Shown: positions 17,632 to 25,525 of the stretch, in pieces
Layout: the number at the start of each line of letters is the position of its first letter
How positions within the stretch are numbered: position 1 is the stretch's first letter
Assembly (NCBI GenBank): GCA_003963075.1
Contig: RXJV01000041.1
Location: 1 to 44,574, forward strand
Origin: Burkholderiales bacterium
GTDB taxonomy: Bacteria > Pseudomonadota > Gammaproteobacteria > Burkholderiales > Burkholderiaceae_C
Reading direction: 5' to 3'
DNA length: 44,574 nt
Program-made: the position numbers and the translations under genes
Notes under the pieces: model-generated
Told to the model about the DNA's origin: nothing
Seen by the model: the letters and a program-made list of their open reading frames with translations, nothing else
Database searches by the model: none

Positions 17632-18761
17632 GGCGGCGCCAGCTGCTCACGGCGGCCGGGCTGCTGCCGCTGACCGCGCATGCCGGCCCGGTGCTGCAGG
17701 TGGGCCCGCGCCGCGCGCTCAAGTCGCTGGCCGCCGCGGCCCGGCAGGCCCGCGACGGCACGCTGATCGAGGTCGATGCCGGCGACTACATCGGCGACGT
17801 CGCCGTCTGGACCCAGCATGACCTGACGCTGCGCGCGGTCGGCGGCCGGGCCACCGTGGTTGCGGCGGGCGCGCAGGTGCAGGGCAAGGGCCTGTTCGTC
17901 ACGACCGGCCAGCGCATGCGCATCGAGGGCCTGGACTTCGTCGGTGCGACGGTGCCCGACCGCAATGGCGCCGGCATCCGGCTCGAGGCCGGCACGCTGA
18001 CGCTGGTGGACTGCGGTTTCCGCGACAACGAGAACGGCCTGCTGACGGCGAGCGGCGACAGCATCGAACTCGACATCATCGACTGCGACTTCGGCACCAT
18101 CGCGCCGCGCGAGGGCAAGACCCACAACCTCTACGTGGGTGCCATCAAGCGCCTGGCCGTCACCGGCAGCTACTTCCACCACGGGCTGCTGGGTCATTTG
18201 CTGAAAAGCCGTGCCGCGCTCAACCACATCCTCTACAACCGGCTCAGCGACGAGATCGGCGGCCGGGCAAGCTATGAGCTGGAGTTCCCGAACGGCGGCG
18301 TGGCGGTGGTGATGGGCAACCTGATCGCGCAAAGCTCGACGACCGAGAACCCGCATGTGATCTCCTTCGGCGCCGAGGGGGCCAGCTGGCCCCAGCAGGC
18401 GCTCTACCTGGTCAACAACACCCTGGTCGACCAGAAGCCCAGCGGCGGCATCTGGCTGCGCGTGACGCCGCCGCAGACCGAGGTGATGCTGGCGAACAAC
18501 CTGCTCGTCGGCGCGCCGAAGCTGGCGGCCGAAGGCCACTGGACGCGGCGGGCCAACTTCAGTGCCGACTGGGACGAATTCGTGCGCGCGGCGCGTGACG
18601 ACTACCGGCTCAAGCCCGGCTCGTCGCTGCGTGGCAAGGCGGCGCGGGACCTGGGCCAGGGCGGCGGTCTGGCCCTGGTGCCGCAGCGCGAGTACCGCCA
18701 CCCGCGCGGCAGCCTGGCGCTCAGCGGGCCGGTTCAGAGCCCGGGCGCGTTCCAGTCCTGA
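17628..18761 (+). CDS. Exported right-handed parallel beta-helix protein
   Basis: A 377-residue protein starting at GTG 17628, which overlaps the MOSC stop as GTGA. The amino end has a Tat-like RRRQLL followed by a hydrophobic stretch and an AHA cleavage site near residue 19, so it is probably exported. The body repeats short beta-strand units with Asn/Gly/Asp turns (LRAVGGRATVVAAG, MRIEGLDFVGATV, LTLVDCGFRDNENGLLT, IELDIIDCDFG, YLVNNTLV), typical of pectate-lyase-like or carbohydrate-acting parallel beta-helices. No catalytic Asp cluster can be assigned by eye. Its last 41 bases overlap the 3' end of the convergent SGNH-like gene, an overlap of two coding regions on opposite strands. Confidence 0.78.
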   Translation: MRRRQLLTAAGLLPLTAHAGPVLQVGPRRALKSLAAAARQARDGTLIEVDAGDYIGDVAVWTQHDLTLRAVGGRATVVAAGAQVQGKGLFVTTGQRMRIEGLDFVGATVPDRNGAGIRLEAGTLTLVDCGFRDNENGLLTASGDSIELDIIDCDFGTIAPREGKTHNLYVGAIKRLAVTGSYFHHGLLGHLLKSRAALNHILYNRLSDEIGGRASYELEFPNGGVAVVMGNLIAQSSTTENPHVISFGAEGASWPQQALYLVNNTLVDQKPSGGIWLRVTPPQTEVMLANNLLVGAPKLAAEGHWTRRANFSADWDEFVRAARDDYRLKPGSSLRGKAARDLGQGGGLALVPQREYRHPRGSLALSGPVQSPGAFQS

Positions 18762-19932
18762 GCTGTTCGCTGGCGACGGCCTGCAGCGCCTGCGCGGTGT
18801 CGGGCGCGATGCCGAGTTCGCTGGCGGCCTGCTCGCTGGCGCCCAGTGTCCGCGGATCGCGGCCGGTGAGCTGGCCGAACAGCACCAGGGCCGACAGGTA
18901 GGAGCCGTATCGGCTGGCATGGGTGCGGTCCAGCCACCACAGGCTGATCGGGCCGCGCGGACCCTCCGTGAAGCGGCCGTCGGCGTCGTAGAAGCCGCTG
19001 CCCTGGGCCAGGCCCTGGTCCACCGCGCGCTGGAAGGCATCGCCGACCGGCACCACGCCGGCAAAGCCCGGGTTGGCCGCGGCCTTGCCGAAGAAGGCGG
19101 CGTGCAGGTCGGCCGTCATGCGGGCGAGGCTGGTGTAGTAGAGCGGCGCCTGGCCGCCCGCGGCGCCGGTGTCGACCACGGGGCGGCCATCAGCGCTGCG
19201 CAGGTCGTGCTTTGTGATCCGGTGCGCCTCGACCATGTCGGGCCGCGCCCAGGTCTGCTCCAGGTAGACGCGGGTGGTGGCGCTGGCGTTCGGGTTGGCG
19301 GCGATGCGGTGTGTCGCGTGGCAGCTGGCGGCCCGCAGGCCGGTGGCCAGGCAGGCCGACACGCTGCCGAACAGCTTGGCCTCGGTGTAGGTCTGCGCCT
19401 CGCCCTGGTGGATGAAACGCTCGAACTGGTCCGCGTAGGCGTTGAAGGTCGGCAGGTTGGCGTTCTTGCTCATGCCGGCCGGCAGGGCTGCGTCGCTCAG
19501 TTCCTGCAGCACGACCACATCCCAGCGCTGCGAGGCGACGTTCTCGCGCAGCTTCCAGTCGCGGTTGGCCAGGTTCAGGAAGTGGGTGCGCAGCGAGGTG
19601 GCGTTGCGGGTGGACAGCGACACCTCGTAGTTCAGCCCCGCCTCATCGGTCATCTTCTTGACGATGGCGGGCACGCCGCCCCAGGGGTGGGGCTCGAAGC
19701 TGCCCCCATCGGCCGACCCGGGCGGGTGGCTGTTGGTGCCGCTCGGGTTGATGGCATTGAAGCCGGCCGTCAGGTCATGCACCGCCGCCGCGTTGTAGTG
19801 CAGCACCGGGTCGACGCGGCCGAAGGTATAGCTGTTGCCGACGAAGAGCACCCGCACCGGCTCGGCGGCGCGGGCCGGGGGCGCGAGGCTGGCGACGGTG
19901 GTGGCCAGGGTCAGGGCGATGCGGAGTTTCAT
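18721..19932 (-). CDS. Exported SGNH-hydrolase-like protein
   Basis: A 403-residue protein with a clear signal peptide (cleavage after ARA near residue 23). The mature start VRVLFVGNSYTFGRVDP looks like block I of the SGNH fold, with Ser in GNSYT in place of GDS. WDVVVLQELSDAALP fits a central strand block, and DRTHASRYGSYLSALVLFG supplies a DxxH pair of the kind that completes the catalytic triad. An esterase or carbohydrate deacetylase role in the periplasm is inferred. The 3' end overlaps the beta-helix gene on the other strand by 41 bp. Upstream are two tandem ggggcggtta units (19946-19965) and no recognisable ribosome site. Confidence 0.78.
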   Translation of the reverse strand: MKLRIALTLATTVASLAPPARAAEPVRVLFVGNSYTFGRVDPVLHYNAAAVHDLTAGFNAINPSGTNSHPPGSADGGSFEPHPWGGVPAIVKKMTDEAGLNYEVSLSTRNATSLRTHFLNLANRDWKLRENVASQRWDVVVLQELSDAALPAGMSKNANLPTFNAYADQFERFIHQGEAQTYTEAKLFGSVSACLATGLRAASCHATHRIAANPNASATTRVYLEQTWARPDMVEAHRITKHDLRSADGRPVVDTGAAGGQAPLYYTSLARMTADLHAAFFGKAAANPGFAGVVPVGDAFQRAVDQGLAQGSGFYDADGRFTEGPRGPISLWWLDRTHASRYGSYLSALVLFGQLTGRDPRTLGASEQAASELGIAPDTAQALQAVASEQLRTGTRPGSEPAR

Positions 19933-19945
19933 CGGCGTGCGCGCA

Positions 19946-19965
19946 GGGGCGGTTAGGGGCGGTTA
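19946..19965. repeat. Tandem 10-bp repeat before the SGNH-like gene
   Basis: Two exact ggggcggtta units sit 13 bp upstream of the start codon at 19932, followed by a partial third copy (agggc). On the coding strand they read TAACCGCCCC twice, which could place alternative -10-like TTAACC or CTAACC elements. Confidence 0.5.
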
Positions 19966-20021
19966 AGGGCTGGGCGGCTCTGCACGGTAGGCGCCGCCGC
20001 GCCCGCCGTCAAACCGCGCGG

Positions 20022-21098
20022 TCAGGCCGCAGCCGGGTAGTCGGTATAGCCCGCCTCGCCACCGCCATAGAAGGTCTCCTTCTGCGGGGCGGCCCAGGGC
20101 AGGTCGCGGCGGATGCGATCGAGAAGGTCCGGGTTGCTGATGAAGGGCCGGCCGATGGACACCGCGTCGGCCCGCCCGCTCGCGACGGCATCGAGCGCCA
20201 GCGTGCGGTCGTAGCCGTTGTTGGCGATGTAGGCGCCGCCGAAGCGACGGCGCAGCTCGGCATAGTCGAAGGGCGCGTGGTCGCGCGCGCCGCCGGTCGC
20301 GCCTTCGACCACTTCGAGGAAGGCCAGCCGCAGCGGCGCGAGCCGATCGGCGACATGGTTGAACAGGGCCTGCGGGTTGCTGTCCTGGCCGATGTCGTTG
20401 CTCGGCGTGACCGGGCTCAGGCGCAGCGCGGTGCGGCCCGCGCCGATCGCACCGGCGACCGCCGTCATCACCTCAACGAGCAGCCGGGCGCGGTTCTCGA
20501 TCGAGCCGCCGTAGGCGTCGCTGCGGTCGTTGGCGCTGTCACGCAGGAACTGGTCGAGCAGATAGCCGTTGGCGCTGTGCACCTCAACGCCGTCGAAGCC
20601 GGCGGCGATCGCGTTGCGGGCGGCCTGGGCATAGTCGGCGATGAGCTGCGGCAGTTCGTCCGTGGCCAGCGCGCGGGGCTCGTCGGTGGGGACGAGTTCG
20701 CCATGGGCGGCATAGGTGCGGGTCTTGGCGGCGCGGGCCGTCGACGACACCGGCGGCTGGCCGCCCGGCTGCAGGCGCTTCACCGAGATGCGGCCGACGT
20801 GCCAGAGCTGGATCACGATCTTGCCGCCCTCGGCATGCACGGCGTCGGTGACCTGCTTCCAGGCGGCGATCTGCTCGGGCGAGTGGATGCCGGGCGTGTC
20901 GAAATAGCCCTGGCCGTCGGGGCGGATCTGGCTGGCCTCGGTGATGATGAGGCCGGCGCCGGCGCGCTGGCGGTAGTACTCGACGTGCAGGCTGTTGGGG
21001 GTCTGCTGCGCGGCGCGGTTGCGCGTCAGGGGTGCCATCACGAGGCGGTTGGCAAGCTCGATGTCACCGAGACGGACGGGGTCGAAAAGCGTGGGCAT
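20022..21098 (-). CDS. nemA: Old yellow enzyme family flavoprotein, N-ethylmaleimide reductase type
   Basis: A 358-residue FMN-dependent ene-reductase that uses NAD(P)H to reduce activated alkenes, maleimides and nitro-esters in the cytoplasm. The fold is seen from MPTLFDPVRLGDIELANRLVMAPLTRNRA through IQLWHVGR, the substrate-binding GFDGVEVHSANGYLLDQFL (His and Asn), NDRSDAYGGSIENRAR, LRLSP and the FMN phosphate site ANNGYDR and SIGRPFISNPDL. Length and motifs fit NemA. It faces rlmJ across a 146-bp gap that contains a perfect 9-bp inverted repeat, a possible operator, although no nemR regulator gene is adjacent. Confidence 0.9.
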   Translation of the reverse strand: MPTLFDPVRLGDIELANRLVMAPLTRNRAAQQTPNSLHVEYYRQRAGAGLIITEASQIRPDGQGYFDTPGIHSPEQIAAWKQVTDAVHAEGGKIVIQLWHVGRISVKRLQPGGQPPVSSTARAAKTRTYAAHGELVPTDEPRALATDELPQLIADYAQAARNAIAAGFDGVEVHSANGYLLDQFLRDSANDRSDAYGGSIENRARLLVEVMTAVAGAIGAGRTALRLSPVTPSNDIGQDSNPQALFNHVADRLAPLRLAFLEVVEGATGGARDHAPFDYAELRRRFGGAYIANNGYDRTLALDAVASGRADAVSIGRPFISNPDLLDRIRRDLPWAAPQKETFYGGGEAGYTDYPAAA

Positions 21099-21197
21099 GG
21101 GGTGAAGCAGCAGAAAACGACAAGGGCCTGAAGGCTACGCAGCCCCACGTGGCCCCGTGGCCGTGCGGTTGCTGCGCGCTGTGCTAGCCGCAGATGC

Positions 21198-21225
21198 TGG
21201 CGGCTTCGCCAAACACAAGCCGCCA
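21198..21225. promoter_or_regulatory. Perfect 9-bp inverted repeat between nemA and rlmJ
   Basis: TGGCGGCTT (21198-21206) and AAGCCGCCA (21217-21225) are exact complements separated by 10 nt. The dyad covers the expected -35 zone of the rlmJ promoter (gACAAT at 21233-21238) and lies 100 bp upstream of nemA. It could be a repressor operator or an RNA hairpin in a nemA leader. Confidence 0.5.
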
Positions 21226-21232
21226 CCTTGGC

Positions 21233-21238
21233 GACAAT
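21233..21238 (+). promoter_or_regulatory. gACAAT -10-like element of rlmJ
   Basis: GACAAT ends 6 nt before the rlmJ ATG at 21245, consistent with a leaderless or nearly leaderless transcript. No Shine-Dalgarno sequence is present in the intervening bases. Confidence 0.45.
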
Positions 21239-21244
21239 CCCACC

Positions 21245-22102
21245 ATGCTCGCCTACCGCCACGCCTTCCATGCCGGCAACCATGCCGACGTCCTCAAGCA
21301 CCTGGTGCTGACCCGCGTGCTGCGCTACATGGGCGAGAAGGACAAGCCCTACACGCTGATCGACACCCACGCCGGCGCCGGCGGCTACTCGGTCGAGGGC
21401 CGCTATGCGCAGAAGAACGCCGAGTATGCCGGCGGCATCGCCAAGCTCTACGACGATGTCGATGCACTGCCCGCGCCGCTGGCCGATTACGTGCAGCTGG
21501 TGCATGACTTCAATCCCGACGGCCAGTTGCGCCAGTACCCCGGCTCGCCGGCGATTGCCCATTTCGTGCTGCGCGACACCGACCGGCTGCGCGCCTACGA
21601 ACTGCACCCGACCGACCACCGCATCCTGGCCAGCTATCTGGAGGCCCGGCCCAACACCCAGGTCAGCGACCGCGACGGCTTTGCGTCCATCAAGGCCGAG
21701 CTGCCCTCGCCCACGCGGCGCGCGGCCCTGCTGATGGACCCGCCGTACGAGATCAAGACCGACTACGCCAAGGTGCTGGCGGCGCTGCGCGAGGCGCTGG
21801 AGCGTGCACCGGACACGGTCGTGATGGTCTGGTATCCGCAGCTGCAGCTGCTCGAGTCGACCCAGCTCGCGCAGCGCCTGAAGGCCAGCGCCGACGCGGC
21901 GGCCAAGAAGGGCTGGCTGCATGTGCGGCTGACGGTGGCGCAGGCCGACGAAAAAGGCTTCGGCATGATGGGCAGCGGCATGTTCGTCGCCAACCCGCCG
22001 TTCACGCTGCATGACGAGCTGGCCGCCTGCCTGCCGCTGCTGGTGGAGAGGCTCGGGCAGTTCGACGGTGCGAACTATGTGCTGGAGCAGAAGGCCGTCT
22101 GA
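21245..22102 (+). CDS. rlmJ: 23S rRNA (adenine(2030)-N6)-methyltransferase RlmJ
   Basis: A 285-residue SAM-dependent methyltransferase that modifies A2030 of 23S rRNA. The amino end MLAYRHAFHAGNHADVLKHLVL is characteristic of RlmJ, followed by the SAM-binding LIDTHAGAGGYS, the long insertion typical of the family, and the catalytic DPPYE motif of N6-adenine methyltransferases. TVVMVWYPQL and GSGMFVANPP complete the match. The family length is about 280. The ATG at 21245 is fixed by the conserved amino end; an in-frame upstream extension is spurious. Confidence 0.95.
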   Translation: MLAYRHAFHAGNHADVLKHLVLTRVLRYMGEKDKPYTLIDTHAGAGGYSVEGRYAQKNAEYAGGIAKLYDDVDALPAPLADYVQLVHDFNPDGQLRQYPGSPAIAHFVLRDTDRLRAYELHPTDHRILASYLEARPNTQVSDRDGFASIKAELPSPTRRAALLMDPPYEIKTDYAKVLAALREALERAPDTVVMVWYPQLQLLESTQLAQRLKASADAAAKKGWLHVRLTVAQADEKGFGMMGSGMFVANPPFTLHDELAACLPLLVERLGQFDGANYVLEQKAV

Positions 22103-22143
22103 GCGGCGGCGGCCCGCTCTCTGGCTGCGCGCCACGCAAGGCG

Positions 22144-22149
22144 GACAAT
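22144..22149 (+). promoter_or_regulatory. gACAAT -10-like element of the SEC-C gene
   Basis: GACAAT ends 7 nt before the ATG at 22157, with ctggct at the -35 position (17-bp spacing), a weak match. It fits the same leaderless pattern as the rlmJ and MOSC genes. Confidence 0.45.
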
Positions 22150-22156
22150 CGCGTCC

Positions 22157-22921
22157 ATGAGCACCCCCCAAGACCTGACCGACGCCGAGTTCGCCGAACT
22201 CGACGAACTGCTGGCCGCGACGCCGGCGCCGTTGAACCCGCTGGATGCGTCCATGCTCGACGGCTATCTGTGTGGCGTGATCGTGCAGCCGCGGCTGATC
22301 GAGCTGGACGAATGGCTGCCGCCGATCTTCGACTACGACGGCGGCGAGCTGCCCGAGCATGTCGACACCGCGTGGCTGGACCGCGTGACGGCCCTGGTGC
22401 AGCGCCGTCACGCCGCGCTGAACCGGGGCCTGGTGGAGGATGGCTGGTTCGACCCGGTCGTGCTGGACATCGACCCCGATCAAGCCCCGGCCCCGCTGCC
22501 CGAGGACGCCAGCGAAGAGGAGCGCATTTCCCGCGCCAGCTATGACGCGCTGGGCCCGGTGTCGCAGCCGCTGATGCCCTGGGTGGCCGGCTTCCAGCAT
22601 GCGGCCCTGTGCTTCCCGGAGCTGGCCGAGCTGCAGGACGACGCGGTGCATGCGGCGCTGGCCCGGCTCTACCGGCATCTGCCCGCCGAGACCGACGAGG
22701 AGAAGGAAGTCGCGGCCACGCTGAACCGCGAGCATCCGCTGAAGGACCTGGACGATGCGATCGAGGAGCTGGTCGTCACGGTGGCCGACCTGGCCGACCT
22801 GACCGAGGCCGAGCGCTACCGCGTCGACACCATCCGCCGCGACACGCCCAAGGTCGGCCGCAACGACCCTTGCCCCTGTGGCTCGGGGCGCAAGTACAAG
22901 CAGTGTCACGGGAGCAATTGA
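22157..22921 (+). CDS. YgfB/YecA-type (UPF0149) protein with C-terminal SEC-C zinc motif
   Basis: A 254-residue acidic cytoplasmic protein. The amino part ([31 protein letters not shown], then EWLPPIFD) matches the UPF0149/YecA fold. The carboxy end [20 protein letters not shown] is the SEC-C zinc-binding motif known from SecA, with three Cys and a final Cys-His. YecA-like proteins have been linked to SecA and to ribosome or translocation contacts, so a role as SEC-C adaptor is plausible but not shown. It starts 54 bp after rlmJ behind its own gACAAT element. Confidence 0.85.
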   Translation: MSTPQDLTDAEFAELDELLAATPAPLNPLDASMLDGYLCGVIVQPRLIELDEWLPPIFDYDGGELPEHVDTAWLDRVTALVQRRHAALNRGLVEDGWFDPVVLDIDPDQAPAPLPEDASEEERISRASYDALGPVSQPLMPWVAGFQHAALCFPELAELQDDAVHAALARLYRHLPAETDEEKEVAATLNREHPLKDLDDAIEELVVTVADLADLTEAERYRVDTIRRDTPKVGRNDPCPCGSGRKYKQCHGSN

Positions 22922-22944
22922 CCCACCCCCTACGCGCTGCGCGC

Positions 22945-23027
22945 GCCCCCTCAAGGGGGCACTCCCGGCCGACCGGCGGAGCCGGATCGGCGGGAGTCGC
23001 TTGAGGAGGCCCGGCGCTGCGCGCGGA
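22945..23027. repeat. REP-like palindromic intergenic element
   Basis: The gap between the SEC-C and phosphoesterase genes is a nest of dyads. GCCCCC-TCAA-GGGGGC forms one hairpin at 22945-22960. Arms starting actcccg (22961) and ending cgggagt (22997) form a long imperfect stem of about 17 bp around a gga loop. Outer cctcaag and cttgagg copies bracket the whole. Elements of this layout (a ccccctcaaggggg core with gctgcgcgc flanks) are, as I recall, scattered between genes in Burkholderiales. It may also act as a terminator for the SEC-C gene. Confidence 0.65.
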
Positions 23028-23035
23028 CCTGAACC

Positions 23036-23809
23036 GTGAAGATTCAGCTGCTGTCGGATTTGCATCTGGAGACGGAAACCTTTGAACCGCTGCCGGCGGC
23101 GGGGGCGGAGGTGCTGGTGCTGGCCGGGGATATCGACACCAGCTGGCGCAGCTTCGAGCTGTTCCGGGGCTGGCCGGTGCCGGTGCTGGTGGTGCCGGGC
23201 AACCACGAGTTCGACCGGCGCGATGTGGAGGCGGCGCGGGGAGACCTGCGGCGGCATGTTCAGGCGCTGGGCCTGCGCCTGCTGGACGACGAGGCCGTCG
23301 TGCTGGCCGATGCCCAGGGGCGCCGGGTGCGCTTTCTGGGCAGCACGCGCTGGAGCGATTTTGATGTGTTCGGCCCCGCGCAGCGCGAGCGGGCGAAGCG
23401 GGCCGGTGGCTATTTCCAGAAGGTCATGCAGTCGACCCGCCACGGCGAGGTGTTCGACGTGGTGGCGGTACGCGAACTGGCGCTGGAGTGCCGGGCCTGG
23501 CTGGCCGGCGAGCTTGCGCGCGGCGAGGCCGGCCCGGGCTGGGATGCGACCGTGGCGGTCACGCATTTCGCGCCCAGCCTGAAGAGCGCCGACCCGCGCT
23601 ACGGCCGCCAGCCCGGCACCGCCAGCTTCTGCAACGACGATGAGGCGCTGATGCCCGGCGCGCGGCTGTGGCTGCACGGCCATCTGCACTGCCGGCACGA
23701 CTACCGCGTGGCTGGCACCCGCGTGGTCAGCAATGCACGCGGCCATGTGCGCAAGGGCGAGGCCAATGGCTTCGACGGCCTGCGCACCTGGGAGGTGTTC
23801 GCCGACTGA
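23036..23809 (+). CDS. Calcineurin-like metallophosphoesterase
   Basis: A 257-residue cytoplasmic phosphoesterase with the complete metal-binding set: SDLHLE (Asp8, His10), AGDID (Asp32), GNHEFD, VAVTHFAPS and the closing HGHLHCRHDY. The start is GTG at 23036, directly before MKIQLLSDLHLE, as in homologues. The substrate cannot be read from sequence; members act on phosphodiesters, nucleotides or proteins. A REP-like element lies immediately upstream, so it is probably transcribed separately or reads through from the SEC-C gene. Confidence 0.87.
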   Translation: MKIQLLSDLHLETETFEPLPAAGAEVLVLAGDIDTSWRSFELFRGWPVPVLVVPGNHEFDRRDVEAARGDLRRHVQALGLRLLDDEAVVLADAQGRRVRFLGSTRWSDFDVFGPAQRERAKRAGGYFQKVMQSTRHGEVFDVVAVRELALECRAWLAGELARGEAGPGWDATVAVTHFAPSLKSADPRYGRQPGTASFCNDDEALMPGARLWLHGHLHCRHDYRVAGTRVVSNARGHVRKGEANGFDGLRTWEVFAD

Positions 23810-23816
23810 GCCGGGC

Positions 23817-24785
23817 TCAGGCTGGGTGCGCCACCGGCTTCACGCGCAGCGCCCAGGCCACCCCGGCCACCAGCAACACCACGCCGAGCAGCGTCGCCAG
23901 CGGCGGTAGGCGCTGCTGCCAGCCGAACGCATAGGCGAGCGCGGCCAGGGTCTCGAACACGATCAGCTGGCCCGACAGCGACGTGGGCAGCCGCTGGCTG
24001 GCCTCGTTCCAGCACAGCGTGCCCAGCCACGAGGAGCACAGGCCGATGGCCGCCATCAGCCCGACGTAGGCCAGCGGCCGCTCGCCGAGCGGCAGGGCGA
24101 AGTCCGCCGGGATCAGCACGCCCGGCGCCACGCGGTGGGCCAGCGCGAGCAGCAGCGCGCCGGCCACCGCCATCGGCAGCGTGACCAGGCCCTGCGCGGT
24201 GGCCCAGGCGCGAGGGCTGCGGTCGGCATGGGCGCGCAGCCAGTCGGCATTGCGGATCGGGTACCAGGTCCAGCAGGCCACGGCCGCCACGGCCAGCAGC
24301 GCGCCTTCGACATAGCGGCGCGGGTCGCCGGACTCGGCCTGCAGCGCGGCCAGCTCGTCGTGGTTGACCAGCCCCAGCCCGGCGGCGATCAGCGCCAGCG
24401 ACGGTGCCAGCCGCGCCCAGGGCAGCTGGCCGTCGCGCACCCGGTTGCGGTGGTTGGCGCAGACGGCGATGACGACCGGCAGCGTGCCGATCAGCATCGT
24501 TGGCAGCGGCGCGCCGGCGCGCTGGATGGCGGCCGACAGGCAGAGGTAGTAGGCGAAGTTGCCGACCAGGCTGAGCCGGGCGGCCTGCCACCAGTCGCTG
24601 GGCTGCAGCTCGCGCAGCGCGCGGCGGTCCAGCAGCAGGGCCAGCGGCAGCGCCAGCAGGCCAAAGGCGAGATAGCGGCCGACCGTCAGCAGGGCCGGCG
24701 CATAGCCCGGCAGCATCAGGGGTGCGACGAAGACCAGCCCCCACATCAAGCCGGCGGTGAGGGCGTACAGCAGACCGATCAGCAT
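23817..24785 (-). CDS. DMT/EamA-family permease
   Basis: A 322-residue inner-membrane protein with about ten helices in two EamA repeats, beginning MLIGLLYALTAGLMWGLVFVAPLML. Notable loop sequences are CANHRNRVRDGQLPW and WTWYPIRNADWLR. Unlike the permease at 13046 it has no His-rich tail. Substrate is unknown. The ATG at 24785 is supported by the first helix starting at once; longer in-frame sequence runs into the divergent gene. A GATGAT hexamer (24792-24797, minus strand) ends 6 nt before it, another possible leaderless start. It converges with the phosphoesterase gene, 7 bp apart. Confidence 0.85.
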   Translation of the reverse strand: MLIGLLYALTAGLMWGLVFVAPLMLPGYAPALLTVGRYLAFGLLALPLALLLDRRALRELQPSDWWQAARLSLVGNFAYYLCLSAAIQRAGAPLPTMLIGTLPVVIAVCANHRNRVRDGQLPWARLAPSLALIAAGLGLVNHDELAALQAESGDPRRYVEGALLAVAAVACWTWYPIRNADWLRAHADRSPRAWATAQGLVTLPMAVAGALLLALAHRVAPGVLIPADFALPLGERPLAYVGLMAAIGLCSSWLGTLCWNEASQRLPTSLSGQLIVFETLAALAYAFGWQQRLPPLATLLGVVLLVAGVAWALRVKPVAHPA

Positions 24786-24835
24786 GCCGGCATCATCCCC
24801 GATGCGCCGCGCGGCCAACGCGGTAGGCTCAGGCC

Positions 24836-25525
24836 ATGTTCCGCCTTGCCATGTTCCGCCTTGCATTTGCCCTGGTGCTGTTGGGACTGGCCGCGTCGAG
24901 CCAGGCGGGCCGGCCGTTGCAGGCCGAGGATGCCGGCGTGATCGAGGTGCAGGCCTGCGAGGTGGAGGGCATGCAGGCGGACCGGCGCGGCGGCGGGGCG
25001 GACCAGCGCCAGCGCTCGTTGCAGCTGGGCTGCGGCATCGCGCCGGGATGGGAGTTGGCGCTGCAGGCCCTGCGCCCGAACGAGCTGGTGCTGGCCGGCA
25101 AGGTGCAGCTGCTGGCCACGCCCTGGCGGGCTGGCGAGGCCCAGGTCACGCTGGTGTGGACGCTGGCGCATCGCCGCACCGAGTTCGACTGGGACCGCAG
25201 CAGCCTGGGGCTGACGCTGGCGGCCAGCCTGCCGGTCACGCGGGACTGGACGGTGCATGCCAACCTCGGCCATCTGCGCGATGAACTGCTGAGCGAGGAC
25301 AGCCTGGGCTGGGCACTGGCGGTCGAGCATGCCGGCCTGGGCGAGGATGGCCGCTGGCAGCCGATGGCCGAGGTATTCGGCGATGACCGCCACCGCCCCT
25401 GGGTGAATGCGGCGCTGCGCCTGGTGCTGCAGCCCGGCCGGCTGTTTGTCGACGCCTCGGCCGGCCGGCAGCTTGGCGGTGCCAGGGCGCGGCTGACGAC
25501 CTTCGGCTTCAAGTGGGCGTTCTAG
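24836..25525 (+). CDS. Exported, probably outer-membrane beta-barrel protein
   Basis: A 229-residue protein with a signal peptide (cleavage after QAG near residue 25). The mature part alternates hydrophobic and polar residues in strand-like runs (LQLGCGIAPGWELALQALRP, AQVTLVWTLAHRRTEFDW, RLVLQPGRLFVDASAGRQLG) and ends in Phe (FGFKWAF), the usual last residue of outer-membrane barrels. Transport or surface function is unknown. The first five codons are an exact tandem duplication of the next five (one base differs at the end), so either ATG 24836 or ATG 24851 could be used. A TAGGCT hexamer ends 6 nt before the first ATG. Its stop overlaps the 3' end of glpD on the other strand by 4 bp. Confidence 0.72.
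   Translation: MFRLAMFRLAFALVLLGLAASSQAGRPLQAEDAGVIEVQACEVEGMQADRRGGGADQRQRSLQLGCGIAPGWELALQALRPNELVLAGKVQLLATPWRAGEAQVTLVWTLAHRRTEFDWDRSSLGLTLAASLPVTRDWTVHANLGHLRDELLSEDSLGWALAVEHAGLGEDGRWQPMAEVFGDDRHRPWVNAALRLVLQPGRLFVDASAGRQLGGARARLTTFGFKWAF

Noticed and set aside
21038-23746. A 902-codon minus-strand frame
   Set aside because: Antisense to rlmJ, the SEC-C gene and the phosphoesterase, all with clear family motifs; composition is that of a shadow frame.
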